From Arcobacter sp. LA11 (GTDB taxonomy: Bacteria; Campylobacterota; Campylobacteria; Campylobacterales; Arcobacteraceae): a stretch of 64,000 nt of DNA. Made by a program: the position numbers and the translations under genes. The stretch spans positions 1-64,000 of the forward strand of contig NZ_BDIR01000005.1 in NCBI RefSeq assembly GCF_001895145.1, written 5' to 3'. Every line of letters begins with the position of its first letter. The first letter of the stretch is position 1. The notes below the pieces were generated by a model, which saw nothing but the letters and a program-made list of their open reading frames with translations, ran no database searches and was not told where the DNA came from. This document shows, one piece after another, positions 36,562-45,731 of the stretch.

Positions 36562-38754
36562 TTAAATTAAGATTTCTCGGTTACCTTTTGCATTTGGCTC
36601 AGAAAGTACACCAGTTTTTTCTAATTGCTCAACAATCGTTGCTGCACGGTTATACCCTATTCTAAGTTTTCTCTGAATATATGAGATTGAAGTTTTTTTA
36701 TCAACTAAAACAACTTCTCTTGCATCTTCATAAAGCTCGTCTAATTCACCAATTTCATTTGTATCAGAAGATTTTCCACTTAAAGAAGAGCTATTTCTAT
36801 CTTTTACAAAATTCATATCATATACAACATCTCTTTGATCTTTTAAGAAATCCACTACATCTTCAATCTCTGTCTCTTTTGACCAAGGAGCATGTATTCT
36901 TACAAGTCCAGACATACCAGGAGGTGTAAATAACATATCTCCACGCCCAAGAAGTGATTCAGCACCCATAGAATCTAAGATAATTTTAGAATCTACTTTT
37001 TGCCCTACTTTATATGAAAGTCTACTTGGTAAATTTGCTTTAATAAGTCCAGTAACAACATCAACAGAAGGTCTTTGAGTTGCAACTATTAAGTGAATTC
37101 CTGAAGCTCTTGCCATTTGGGCAAGTCTAGCAACTGAAAGTTCAACCTCTTTTCCACTTGTCATCATTAAGTCTGCTAACTCATCAATAACAACTACTAT
37201 ATATGGTATCTCTTCATAACCTTCTTTTTTAGCTTTTTCATTATAATTTTCAATATTTTTAGTTTTTGTTTGAGACATTAAAGTATATCTTCTTTCCATC
37301 TCTCCAACCATATTTGATAAAGCATTAATTGCATCTGTAGGTTTTGTAATAACAGGAGTTAATAGATGTGGAATATCATTGTACATTGAAAATTCAAGCA
37401 TTTTAGGGTCAATCATTACAAGTCTAAGGTTATCAGGTGAGTTTTTATATAAAAGTGAAAGAATCATTGCATTTATACCTACAGACTTACCTGAACCAGT
37501 TGTTCCTGCTATTAATAAATGAGGAAGCTTTTTTAAATCTGTAATAAAAGGTTTTCCAACTATGTCTTTACCTAAAACCATAGTTAAAGGAGATTTAGCA
37601 TTTTGAAAGATTTCACTTTCAAGTAATTCTTTAATATAAATAGTTTGTGTATCTTCATTAGGAACTTCAATCCCAACTACATCTTTACCTGGAATTGGAG
37701 CTTGAATTCTTATTGTTTGAGCTTTTAAAGCCATTGCTAAATCATCTTGAAGATTCAAAATCTTAGATACTTTTACATTTGGAGCTGGTTTGAACTCAAA
37801 AGTAGTGACTACAGGTCCTGTATAAGTTCTAACTACATCCCCTTCTATTTTAAACATCAATAATTTTTCTAATAAATCTTCAATTTTTTTATCAATTTGA
37901 GCTTCTGATATTTTTGATTTTTTCTCTTTAGGAGCTGACTGGAAAAATTTTGTTGGTGGCAACTCAAAGTCTTTTGGCTTCTCAGTCTTACCTAATTCAA
38001 TTTCATCTAATAGTTTTTTATTTTCTTCTAACTCTTCAACAATAATTCCATGTCCAGTAACTTGTTCTTCTATTACTTCAGCTATTTCACTTTGTTCTAC
38101 TGTTGATTCTTCTACCTGGTTTAAATCAATAATATTTAAATCATCTACTTGTATTTCAGCTATATTATCTTCTGCATCTTCAATAACTATTTCTGCAATA
38201 TCACCTACTTCTTTAACTGTAACTTTCTCTTCTTTTCTTTTTTGTCTTTTTTTATTTTCTATTCTTTTTGGTTTTGAAGAGGTATTGACTTTTTTAAATT
38301 TCGGTACAAGTTTTTTTGGATCAATTTTTATATCACTATCTTCAAAAATTATTAAAAAAGAAATTACTAAACCAATTAAAACAAAAATCCAAAGACCTGC
38401 AAGTCCAATAAATGGGAACATAGAGTCAATTATAAAATTTCCTATATCTCCACTATAAATTCCTTTTTTGACAACAAGAGATTGAAACGTTAACAAAGAA
38501 ATTAAAAGAAGAATTATTGCAACAACTTTTAAAGAAAAATCTTTTATATCAAAATCTTTTTTGAAATTTAAAATATATAAAGGATATAAAAAAAGTAATA
38601 AATAAATATATGATAAGAAACCAAAATACTTATGAGAAAATGTAGCAAATAAGAAACCTATTTGCCCTACACTAGCTTTATCACTTATAAAAGTAGAGTA
38701 TTCAAAGTAAATTATTATAAAAAGAAATATTAGTGATGAAATTTTTTTAACTAT
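36562..38754 (-). CDS. ftsK: FtsK DNA translocase, apparent ATA start
   Basis: The conventional start (TTG 38496) would remove most of the membrane domain. The same frame is open for 86 more codons up to a TAA at 38758-38760 and encodes hydrophobic helices ('SSLIFLFIIIYF', 'YIYLLLFLYPLYIL'). No ATG, GTG or TTG exists in that stretch. The best start is ATA at 38754, seven bases after AAAGG, ten bases past the lpxD stop; the product begins '(M)VKKISSLIF'. The 730-residue protein then has an acidic linker, the motor ('LIAGTTGSGKSVGINAM', 'VVVIDELADLMM') and the gamma winged helix ('RIGYNRAATIVEQLEKTG'). FtsK pumps DNA at the division septum and activates dimer resolution. Confidence 0.88.
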   Translation of the reverse strand: MVKKISSLIFLFIIIYFEYSTFISDKASVGQIGFLFATFSHKYFGFLSYIYLLLFLYPLYILNFKKDFDIKDFSLKVVAIILLLISLLTFQSLVVKKGIYSGDIGNFIIDSMFPFIGLAGLWIFVLIGLVISFLIIFEDSDIKIDPKKLVPKFKKVNTSSKPKRIENKKRQKRKEEKVTVKEVGDIAEIVIEDAEDNIAEIQVDDLNIIDLNQVEESTVEQSEIAEVIEEQVTGHGIIVEELEENKKLLDEIELGKTEKPKDFELPPTKFFQSAPKEKKSKISEAQIDKKIEDLLEKLLMFKIEGDVVRTYTGPVVTTFEFKPAPNVKVSKILNLQDDLAMALKAQTIRIQAPIPGKDVVGIEVPNEDTQTIYIKELLESEIFQNAKSPLTMVLGKDIVGKPFITDLKKLPHLLIAGTTGSGKSVGINAMILSLLYKNSPDNLRLVMIDPKMLEFSMYNDIPHLLTPVITKPTDAINALSNMVGEMERRYTLMSQTKTKNIENYNEKAKKEGYEEIPYIVVVIDELADLMMTSGKEVELSVARLAQMARASGIHLIVATQRPSVDVVTGLIKANLPSRLSYKVGQKVDSKIILDSMGAESLLGRGDMLFTPPGMSGLVRIHAPWSKETEIEDVVDFLKDQRDVVYDMNFVKDRNSSSLSGKSSDTNEIGELDELYEDAREVVLVDKKTSISYIQRKLRIGYNRAATIVEQLEKTGVLSEPNAKGNREILI

Positions 38755-38764
38755 TTTTTAGCCT

Positions 38765-39715
38765 TTATTTGTTTAATAATTTTGCAATTCTTCCTTGAAG
38801 TCTAAGCCATTGTCTATGCTCAAACAGAGGAAAACCTGCCCATTGTTTTTTAGGTTCATCTATTGTTTTTGTAACACCACCACGTGCTGCAATTGTAGTA
38901 AAAGGTGCAATTTCAAGATGTCCTGCTGTTGCACTTTGTCCACCCATAATTACATATTCATTAAGTGTAGTAGAACCAGAAAGGCCAACTTGTCCTGTTA
39001 AAATACAACCAGGACCTATTTTACAATTATGTGCAATATGAACTAAATTATCAAGTCGTACACCTGAAGAAATTATTGTTGATTTAAATACTGCTCTATC
39101 AATAGCTGTATTTGAACCTATTTCAACATCATCTTCAATAACAACATTACCATTTTGATAAATCTTTATATATTTACCTAACTTTGTATTTGCAAAACCA
39201 AAACCATCACTACCAATAACTGTTCCTGAATGTATTATACAATCACTTCCAATTTCACAATCTCTATAAACTGAAACGTTTGGATAAATAATTGTATTAT
39301 TTCCAATCTTTACGTTATCACCTATAAAAGCACCAGCCATAATAGTACAATCTGAACCAATTATTGAATCTTTTCCTAAGTATACATTAGATTGAATAAT
39401 AGTATTTTTTCCAACAATACACTCTTTACCCTGTGTTTCAACAACATTAGGAGCAAATAACTTTGAAGCATATGCTAGTTTTAAATATGGTTCTTCGCAA
39501 ACTAAAGCTATAGTATTTTTCGGAACTTTATTTACAAATTCTTCTTTTACTAAAACCGCTGCTGCTTTTGTTTTTTCTAAATCTTTAATATATTTTTTAT
39601 TTTCTAAAAAAGTTAATTCTTTCTTATTTGAATCAAGAAGAGTATTTAATCCTGAAATCTCAATGTCATTTTTACATTCTATTTCTAAAGCTTCTGAAAT
39701 CTCATTTAGTGTCAA
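38765..39715 (-). CDS. lpxD: LpxD, UDP-3-O-acylglucosamine N-acyltransferase
   Basis: The 316-residue protein has an N-terminal uridine-binding domain and a left-handed beta-helix of hexapeptide repeats ('[20 protein letters not shown]'). The catalytic histidine lies in '[12 protein letters not shown]'. It adds the second acyl chain in lipid A synthesis. It starts at TTG with AAGGA six bases before. It sits 44 bases after ilvH, and ftsK starts ten bases past its stop, so ilvB-ilvH-lpxD-ftsK looks like one unit. Confidence 0.94.
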   Translation of the reverse strand: MTLNEISEALEIECKNDIEISGLNTLLDSNKKELTFLENKKYIKDLEKTKAAAVLVKEEFVNKVPKNTIALVCEEPYLKLAYASKLFAPNVVETQGKECIVGKNTIIQSNVYLGKDSIIGSDCTIMAGAFIGDNVKIGNNTIIYPNVSVYRDCEIGSDCIIHSGTVIGSDGFGFANTKLGKYIKIYQNGNVVIEDDVEIGSNTAIDRAVFKSTIISSGVRLDNLVHIAHNCKIGPGCILTGQVGLSGSTTLNEYVIMGGQSATAGHLEIAPFTTIAARGGVTKTIDEPKKQWAGFPLFEHRQWLRLQGRIAKLLNK

Positions 39716-39759
39716 GTTTTATCCTTAAAGTTATGAAAAGATAAGAAATCTTACGATTT

Positions 39760-40257
39760 CTATCTTTCCATTGCTACAACACCACTTCGTACTACTTCAA
39801 GTGGCTTAAATTTATTCATTATATTTGTAAAGTTTGCAATTCTATGAGGCTCATCAGTTGCAGAAATTACAATCGCATCTTCAGTAACATTTTGAATATG
39901 TCCATTATATGCCCTTGCAATTACTTCAATATCACTAAGAGGTTGTTCAATTGGTATTTTAATTAAAACCGTCTCTTTTTCTATAACATTTTTATGTTCG
40001 TTAACCCTTAATACAGGAATTAACTTATTCAACTGCTTAACAATTTGATCAATAACTCTTTTATCTCCAGTTGTTACTATAGTCATTCTAGAATATTCAG
40101 TACCTGACATTGGAGCTACAGTTAAAGAATCAATATTATATCCACGTGCTGAAAATAGTCCAACGATTCTTGATAAGACATTGTGTTCATTTATAACAAT
40201 TACAGAAATAACTTGTCTAGTAGTCTCAGAATCATAATAGTGATTAAAATTATTCAT
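39760..40257 (-). CDS. ilvH: Acetolactate synthase small (regulatory) subunit
   Basis: This 165-residue protein has an N-terminal ACT domain ('VISVIVINEHNVLSRIVGLF', 'ARGYNIDSLTV') and a C-terminal domain. It binds valine and controls the large subunit for feedback inhibition. The length matches the complete IlvH/IlvN form with both domains. Its ATG overlaps the ilvB stop by 8 bp, so the two subunits are translationally coupled. Confidence 0.95.
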   Translation of the reverse strand: MNNFNHYYDSETTRQVISVIVINEHNVLSRIVGLFSARGYNIDSLTVAPMSGTEYSRMTIVTTGDKRVIDQIVKQLNKLIPVLRVNEHKNVIEKETVLIKIPIEQPLSDIEVIARAYNGHIQNVTEDAIVISATDEPHRIANFTNIMNKFKPLEVVRSGVVAMER

Positions 40258-41944
40258 TGCTATCTCCTAAAAGTGTCATTTCATTTAAAGCATGTCCATT
40301 TGGAACCATTGGTAATACTATTTCATCCCGTGCTACTATAACTTCAATCATTGCTGGTTTTTTCTTTTCAACAGCATCATTTAATGCTGTATCAAACTCC
40401 TCTTTTGTTGTTACTCTATAACCTATTCCACCAAATGATTCTACAAGCATTTTAAAATCTGGCTGAACAGAAAGATCAGTTTCCGAAATTCTATTTTCAT
40501 AAAATAAAGTCTGCCATTGTCTTACCATTCCTAAATAATTATTATTAAGAATGATATTAATCACTGGTAAATTATATTCAACACATGTCATTAACTCTTG
40601 GATATTCATTAAGATTGAACCATCACCTGTAAAGTTAATTGAAACCTTGTCTTTATTACCACGTGCAACACCCATAGCACCTGGAAGCCCAAACCCCATA
40701 GTACCTAATCCACCAGAGGTATTCCATTGTCTAGGATAAGAAAAAGGATAAAACTGTGCTGTCCACATTTGATGTTGTCCAACATCTGTAGAAATAATTG
40801 CATTTTCTCCTAATAATTGCCCAACTCTTTCGATTGGCCATTGAGGTTTAATAACACTATCAGAATCGTTATATCTTAAAGGTTCTTTTTCTCTATAATC
40901 CCTAAGTAAAGATACCCAATTTGAGTAATCATTAAATTCCATCTCTGAAGCAGAATCAATCATACCTTGAACAGTTACCTTTAAATCCCCAACTATTGGG
41001 AAATTTGTATCTACAAGTTTTGAAATAGATGCTGGGTCAATATCTACATGTATTACTTTTGCTTTTTTCGCAAATTCGTCTAATCTTCCCGTAACTCTAT
41101 CATCAAATCTAGCACCAAGTGAAATAAGTAAATCAGTATCATGAGCAGCCATATTTGCTGCAAACTCACCATGCATACCTAGCATACCCATTAAAAGTTC
41201 ATGGTCATGCCCCATTACTCCCCTTGCCATTAGAGTTTCAACAACAGGAATATTTAATTTTTCTGCTAATTCTCTAATTTCATATGCACAGTTTGCTAAA
41301 ATTGCTCCACCACCAACGTACAATAAAGGTTTTTTAGCTTTAGAAATTGCATCCATAGCTTTTTTTAGTTGCCTTTTATTGTACTTTACTGTTGGCTTAT
41401 AAGTTGGAATATTAACCTCTTTTGGATATTCAAAATTTGCAAGTTCTGCTGTAATATCTTTTGGAATATCTACGTGAACAGGTCCTGGTCTTCCAGTAGC
41501 TGCAATATGAAATGCCTCTTTAATAATTCTTGGTAAATCTTCAATCTTATTAACTAAATAATTGTGTTTTGTACAAGGTCTAGAAATACCTACAGCATCA
41601 ATCTCTTGGAATCCATCTGTACCAATAATTGTTGTTGGAACCTGTCCAGAAATAACAACTAATGGAATAGAATCCATATATGCATCTGCTAATCCTGTAA
41701 CAGCATTTGTAAATCCTGGTCCACTTGTTACAATAGCAACACCTACTTCCCCAGTAGATTTTGCGTAACCTTCTGCTGCGTGGATTGCAGCTTGCTCATG
41801 CCTAGTCAAAATATGTTGAAAAAAGCTCTGTTTATAAATTTCATCATAGACATTCATAATAGCGCCCCCAGGATATCCGAATACTACTTCTACCCCTTCT
41901 TCTTTTAATGATTCCGTAACCATTTTTGCGCCAGTTATTCTCAT
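40250..41944 (-). CDS. ilvB: Acetolactate synthase large (catalytic) subunit
   Basis: The 564-residue thiamine-diphosphate enzyme shows the N-terminal catalytic glutamate region ('ILTRHEQAAIHAAEGYAKS'), the FAD-associated middle domain and the cofactor motif 'GDGSILMNIQELMTCVEYN'. It condenses pyruvate, or pyruvate with 2-oxobutyrate, in valine, leucine and isoleucine synthesis. GGAGAGACA precedes the ATG. It starts the ilvB-ilvH-lpxD-ftsK unit. A 294-bp AT-rich gap separates it from the divergent flagellin-like gene and should hold promoters for both. I see no leader-peptide gene rich in branched residues there. Confidence 0.96.
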   Translation of the reverse strand: MRITGAKMVTESLKEEGVEVVFGYPGGAIMNVYDEIYKQSFFQHILTRHEQAAIHAAEGYAKSTGEVGVAIVTSGPGFTNAVTGLADAYMDSIPLVVISGQVPTTIIGTDGFQEIDAVGISRPCTKHNYLVNKIEDLPRIIKEAFHIAATGRPGPVHVDIPKDITAELANFEYPKEVNIPTYKPTVKYNKRQLKKAMDAISKAKKPLLYVGGGAILANCAYEIRELAEKLNIPVVETLMARGVMGHDHELLMGMLGMHGEFAANMAAHDTDLLISLGARFDDRVTGRLDEFAKKAKVIHVDIDPASISKLVDTNFPIVGDLKVTVQGMIDSASEMEFNDYSNWVSLLRDYREKEPLRYNDSDSVIKPQWPIERVGQLLGENAIISTDVGQHQMWTAQFYPFSYPRQWNTSGGLGTMGFGLPGAMGVARGNKDKVSINFTGDGSILMNIQELMTCVEYNLPVINIILNNNYLGMVRQWQTLFYENRISETDLSVQPDFKMLVESFGGIGYRVTTKEEFDTALNDAVEKKKPAMIEVIVARDEIVLPMVPNGHALNEMTLLGDSNE

Positions 41945-42238
41945 TGTCTCTCCCTATCGTAAATTAATCAGATATTTTACAAAAGTTATTATTAATAGCG
42001 GTTTAAGATAGTTAAATATCTATTATTAGAGCTTATACATAAAACTATAACAATCTTATCTTTCAATTATAAAATAGAAAATTATCTAATATTATTTTTT
42101 GTTCATTTCTTAATGAAATAGTCAAGTTATAGTTTATAAATACACTTAGTAATTGTTATTTAAATAATTAGTTTTAGTTTTAATTTATCTTTGTTATAGT
42201 AAAATAGGTATACAAGAGTACAACAATAGGAGTTTTTT

Positions 42239-43042
42239 ATGGATGTAAATAGTATTAATAACAACATAGCTTCTTTAAATAGTGTTCCTCAACAACATAT
42301 TGATAGAGCTAATAGTACAGAACAAATCAACAACAACGATCCATTTCTAAAACTATCAATAAGTGACTACAATAAAAAAAGAGATGAATTATCTCAATCT
42401 CTACAAGCCTTTAATGAAGGGATTGGTATTTCTAAAACTGCACAAAATGGTTTAGAAAAGCAACAAGAATACCTTCAAAATATACAAGAAAAACTTACTG
42501 ATTTAAAAAATGATGATAATATTGACTATGACAAAAACACTCAAAAAAATGATGTAAATCTTGAACTTTTAAAATTTAGAGAAGAGGCTTTTCAAACAAA
42601 ATATAAAAACGAAAATCTAATTGCAATAGATGATTATGAAGATGATTTAACAGTAAATATTTTTACAAAAGAGGCATATTTCTCTATAGATAAACCAAAT
42701 ACACCTGATATTGCATCACAGTTAGCACAAGAAATTAGTAATACAGATTTTAACAATACTGATGCTCTAGAAGAGACTATAAATAAAGTTGAAAATAGTA
42801 TTAATCAACTTCAAAATTTAAAAGACCAATTTACTGATTTAGGAAATAAACTTGAATCAAGTGCAAGAGTTTCAATACAAGAACAAGTTGAACTTTCTAA
42901 TCAAAATAGAGCTAATAAAAATATTAATTTTGGTAATGAAGTAAATGATTTTTCAAAAACTAATATACAAGCAAATGTAGGCTATTTAGCTGCCTCTCAA
43001 GCAAATATAGTACAAGAACAAAGTGTTAGGCTATTATCTTAG
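42239..43042 (+). CDS. Flagellin-like protein lacking a full flagellin N-terminus
   Basis: The 267-residue protein ends 'NVGYLAASQANIVQEQSVRL', which strongly resembles the flagellin C-terminal helix, and has a flagellin-like 'GIGISKTAQNGLEKQQEYL' helix at about 75-95. The N-terminus has a short 'SINNNIASLNS', much like the flagellin start, and the middle (about 110-190) is reduced. It should form the coiled-coil core typical of flagellins and be exported by the flagellar machine. AGGAG precedes the ATG and a TATAGT element lies near 42195. It stands alone, away from the hook operon. It may be a minor filament subunit or a secreted FlaC-type factor; the exact role is not known. Confidence 0.65.
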   Translation: MDVNSINNNIASLNSVPQQHIDRANSTEQINNNDPFLKLSISDYNKKRDELSQSLQAFNEGIGISKTAQNGLEKQQEYLQNIQEKLTDLKNDDNIDYDKNTQKNDVNLELLKFREEAFQTKYKNENLIAIDDYEDDLTVNIFTKEAYFSIDKPNTPDIASQLAQEISNTDFNNTDALEETINKVENSINQLQNLKDQFTDLGNKLESSARVSIQEQVELSNQNRANKNINFGNEVNDFSKTNIQANVGYLAASQANIVQEQSVRLLS

Positions 43043-43045
43043 TAT

Positions 43046-43954
43046 TTATTTTAAAATACAATGATTTATAGCAACACCTTCTCTTAATCCATCATCTAAA
43101 ACAATAGATTCATTTTTTTCTAGAACTTCAAATATTGCTCTATAAATATAAATTCCTATTTCAATAAACTCTACCCTACCACTACCTACTAGTTTAGTAA
43201 TTATATCTTTTGAAGAATTTCTAAAAATATCTAATGAGTCTTCTAAATCTTTTAAATTTAGTACTGTTCCATTTACTAACTCTTTATCATAATGGAAAAA
43301 ATCTTGTCCTAGTTTTATTGCAGCTATAGTTGTAGGAGTGCCAGCAGTTGCAACAAAGGTATAATCTTTTAAATCTATTTTTAATTCATCAATAAAGGCT
43401 CGTATATCAACTTTATGTGAATTTAGTTCTTTAATTAAATCTTCATATTTTAAATACTTTTGAGTTAAGGTTACTATGCCAAAATTAAAACTATGTGAAA
43501 AATAAGAATCTCCATCATTTACTATAATTTCAGTTGACCCACCACCAATATCAAGCAAAACAAATTTTGAGGAATTTATTTTTTCTCTTTTAAGTGCATA
43601 TTTAACAGCTAATAAAGTAAGTCTAGCTTCTTCTTTCCCATCTATTATATTAAATTTAGCACCAGTTCTTTTTTCGAAGGTTTTTAATACTTCACTGTTA
43701 TTTGAAGCTATTCTCATAGCTGCTGTTGTTACACAAACTGCTTTAGAAGGTTCATAACCTAATTGTATTGAAGATTGATTGATTGCATTTATAACTCTTT
43801 CTTGAGCCTCTTTTGATATAGCCTTTGTTTCATTTAAACCATCAGCCATACCTACAACTTCATTATATTCATCAATTATTTGATTATTTAAGCAATCATA
43901 AATTAAGACTCTAAAAGAATTAGAGCCTAAATCAATAGTCGTAACTTTATTCAT
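43046..43954 (-). CDS. Ppx/GppA family phosphatase
   Basis: The 302-residue protein has the ASKHA fold with 'TIDLGSNSFRVLIYD' at the N-terminus and 'VLLDIGGGSTEIIVN' as the second phosphate-binding motif. It contains only the catalytic two-domain unit; long Ppx proteins have extra C-terminal domains. Members hydrolyse exopolyphosphate or pppGpp. It follows pssA with one base between the genes, so it is the last gene of the diguanylate cyclase-pssA-ppx unit. Choosing Ppx or GppA is not possible from sequence. Confidence 0.9.
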   Translation of the reverse strand: MNKVTTIDLGSNSFRVLIYDCLNNQIIDEYNEVVGMADGLNETKAISKEAQERVINAINQSSIQLGYEPSKAVCVTTAAMRIASNNSEVLKTFEKRTGAKFNIIDGKEEARLTLLAVKYALKREKINSSKFVLLDIGGGSTEIIVNDGDSYFSHSFNFGIVTLTQKYLKYEDLIKELNSHKVDIRAFIDELKIDLKDYTFVATAGTPTTIAAIKLGQDFFHYDKELVNGTVLNLKDLEDSLDIFRNSSKDIITKLVGSGRVEFIEIGIYIYRAIFEVLEKNESIVLDDGLREGVAINHCILK

Positions 43955-43955
43955 A

Positions 43956-44513
43956 TTATGGATGAGGAATTTTTAGTTTAGAATTAAGTAAGAAACCTAT
44001 AACAATCATTAAAATAATAACTACATGTTCATTCATTATGCCAGTTAACCATACAAGATAAACTAGCCATAAAAGAATTGCTCCTAAAGGAGTTGGAACA
44101 CCTGTAAAGTATTTAGATACTTCACCCTCTTCGGCATTTATATTAAACTGAATTAATCTTCTTAAACCTGATATCACATAATAAATAAAAGCAAATGCAA
44201 TAAGAGGTGTATTTAACATCATCTCTTTTCCATCAATTACTGCAAAAAATATAAACATAGTTGGAACTATTACAAAAGATAAAAAGTCAGCAAATGAGTC
44301 TAGTTGAATTCCAAATTCAGTTGATAAATTATATTTTCTTGCAATTTTACCATCTACTATATCGAATGCACCAGCTAACCACGCAAAAAGTGCTGCTGCG
44401 AAAAAATTATCATGTGTTAAATAATAAATTGCAAAAACTCCTGCTGCAATATTAAAAAAAGTTGCTAAATTGGCTAAATTAAAGTGACTGTTTTTATCAA
44501 ATAAAAATGTCAT
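43956..44513 (-). CDS. pssA: CDP-alcohol phosphatidyltransferase, probable phosphatidylserine synthase
   Basis: The 185-residue membrane protein has about five to six helices and the intact CDP-alcohol motif D-G-x2-A-R-x8-G-x3-D-x3-D ('DGKIAR', later 'GIQLDSFAD'). This type II phosphatidylserine synthase joins CDP-diacylglycerol and serine, the first committed step to phosphatidylethanolamine. 'GLRRLIQFNI' is typical of PssA rather than PgsA. GGGG precedes the ATG, which overlaps the stop of the diguanylate cyclase gene. Confidence 0.82.
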   Translation of the reverse strand: MTFLFDKNSHFNLANLATFFNIAAGVFAIYYLTHDNFFAAALFAWLAGAFDIVDGKIARKYNLSTEFGIQLDSFADFLSFVIVPTMFIFFAVIDGKEMMLNTPLIAFAFIYYVISGLRRLIQFNINAEEGEVSKYFTGVPTPLGAILLWLVYLVWLTGIMNEHVVIILMIVIGFLLNSKLKIPHP

Positions 44514-45625
44514 TATTCCCCTTCATTGTGTATTGTAAATTGATTTCTACCATTTTCTTTTGACTTATATAAACATTCATCAGCTATTTTATATAATTTA
44601 TTACAAGAAATATATGAATTTGGTTCATATATAACTGCTCCAATAGATATAGTAACTACTTGTGATATCTTACTATTTTTATGCTCAATATTTAATGACT
44701 CGATATTTTTATTAACATCTTTTAGACACTCTTTTAAGATATCCTCATCAATATCAAATAAAATAACTCCAAACTCTTCACCACCAAGTCTAAATACATA
44801 TTCGTACTCTTTATTAAAATAAGTTTTCAAGTTACTTGCAACTGCTTTTAAAGTGACATCACCCATATCATGACCATAGGTATCATTATATTGTTTGAAA
44901 AAGTCAATATCAAACATAACAAAAGCTGTTTTCCAATTATTTGCATTTGAAATAAAAGGCATATTATCAAATATCTTGTCAAAATACATACGGTTATATA
45001 ATTTTGTCATAGAATCAGTTATTGAGTCCATTTTATATTTTTTAGTAAGAATTTTTAGTTGATTATCTTTTTTAATAATAGAATAAATAATTAAAGAAAT
45101 AAAAATAAAAGAGACAATAATTAATAAAACCATATTATAAAAAAGATAGTCTTTCATAGAAGAATACTCTTTTAAAAATGCTCTTCGTTGCTTATAAGCA
45201 ACTTTTTTTTCATGCTCTTTTAAAAAATTAATTTTATTTATGATGCTATCATATTCAGAAATTTTTATTGAATAAGTTAAAGAAGTGCTAACACTTTTAT
45301 TAACTACTTCAACAACTTTCCTTTCATCAATATCTTTATATGCGCTATTATAATAAGTCCACTCTTTTTTAATTTTTCTAAAATATGGATCTCTATTACA
45401 TTTTTTATGTGTTCTCATACAAACAATCAAATCTTTATACTCTTCTTCTATAGCATGTAATTTTAACACAGGCACATAATTTCCAAAATATATTTTATCT
45501 ATATGATTTTTTAATTTATCAATTTGTGAATTAAACATAAAACTTGATGTAAATAATGATAGAATAATTATTATACTTAAAACAATAAGTTTAAAACTAA
45601 GACTTTTATAAAACTCTTTTTTCAT
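44513..45625 (-). CDS. Membrane diguanylate cyclase with periplasmic sensor
   Basis: The 370-residue protein has a membrane helix at about 12-28, a helical periplasmic domain with 'MRTHKKCNRDPYF' and a second helix ('FYNMVLLIIVSFIFISLIIY') before a GGDEF domain with the active signature 'RLGGEEF'. It should make cyclic di-GMP. The inhibitory RxxD site expected five residues before GGEEF is absent, so product inhibition may be weak. It is the first gene of a tight unit with pssA and ppx (overlapping by one base), an unusual pairing. Confidence 0.85.
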   Translation of the reverse strand: MKKEFYKSLSFKLIVLSIIIILSLFTSSFMFNSQIDKLKNHIDKIYFGNYVPVLKLHAIEEEYKDLIVCMRTHKKCNRDPYFRKIKKEWTYYNSAYKDIDERKVVEVVNKSVSTSLTYSIKISEYDSIINKINFLKEHEKKVAYKQRRAFLKEYSSMKDYLFYNMVLLIIVSFIFISLIIYSIIKKDNQLKILTKKYKMDSITDSMTKLYNRMYFDKIFDNMPFISNANNWKTAFVMFDIDFFKQYNDTYGHDMGDVTLKAVASNLKTYFNKEYEYVFRLGGEEFGVILFDIDEDILKECLKDVNKNIESLNIEHKNSKISQVVTISIGAVIYEPNSYISCNKLYKIADECLYKSKENGRNQFTIHNEGE

Positions 45626-45731
45626 TCTCTATTATAAGCTATAAATAATTAAACTGCTCATAAAATAAGCTTAACTTTATCTTAATGAACTTTTAGATAT
45701 AATCGCGCCTTTATTAAAGAAAGGTTTTAAT

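Noticed and set aside
36562-38760. Frameshift or pseudogene in ftsK
   Set aside because: The upstream helices are in the same frame as the motor with no stop, so only the start codon is unusual.
41945-42238. ilv leader peptide with attenuator
   Set aside because: I found no short frame rich in Ile, Val or Leu with a ribosome site and no terminator-like hairpin in the ilvB leader.
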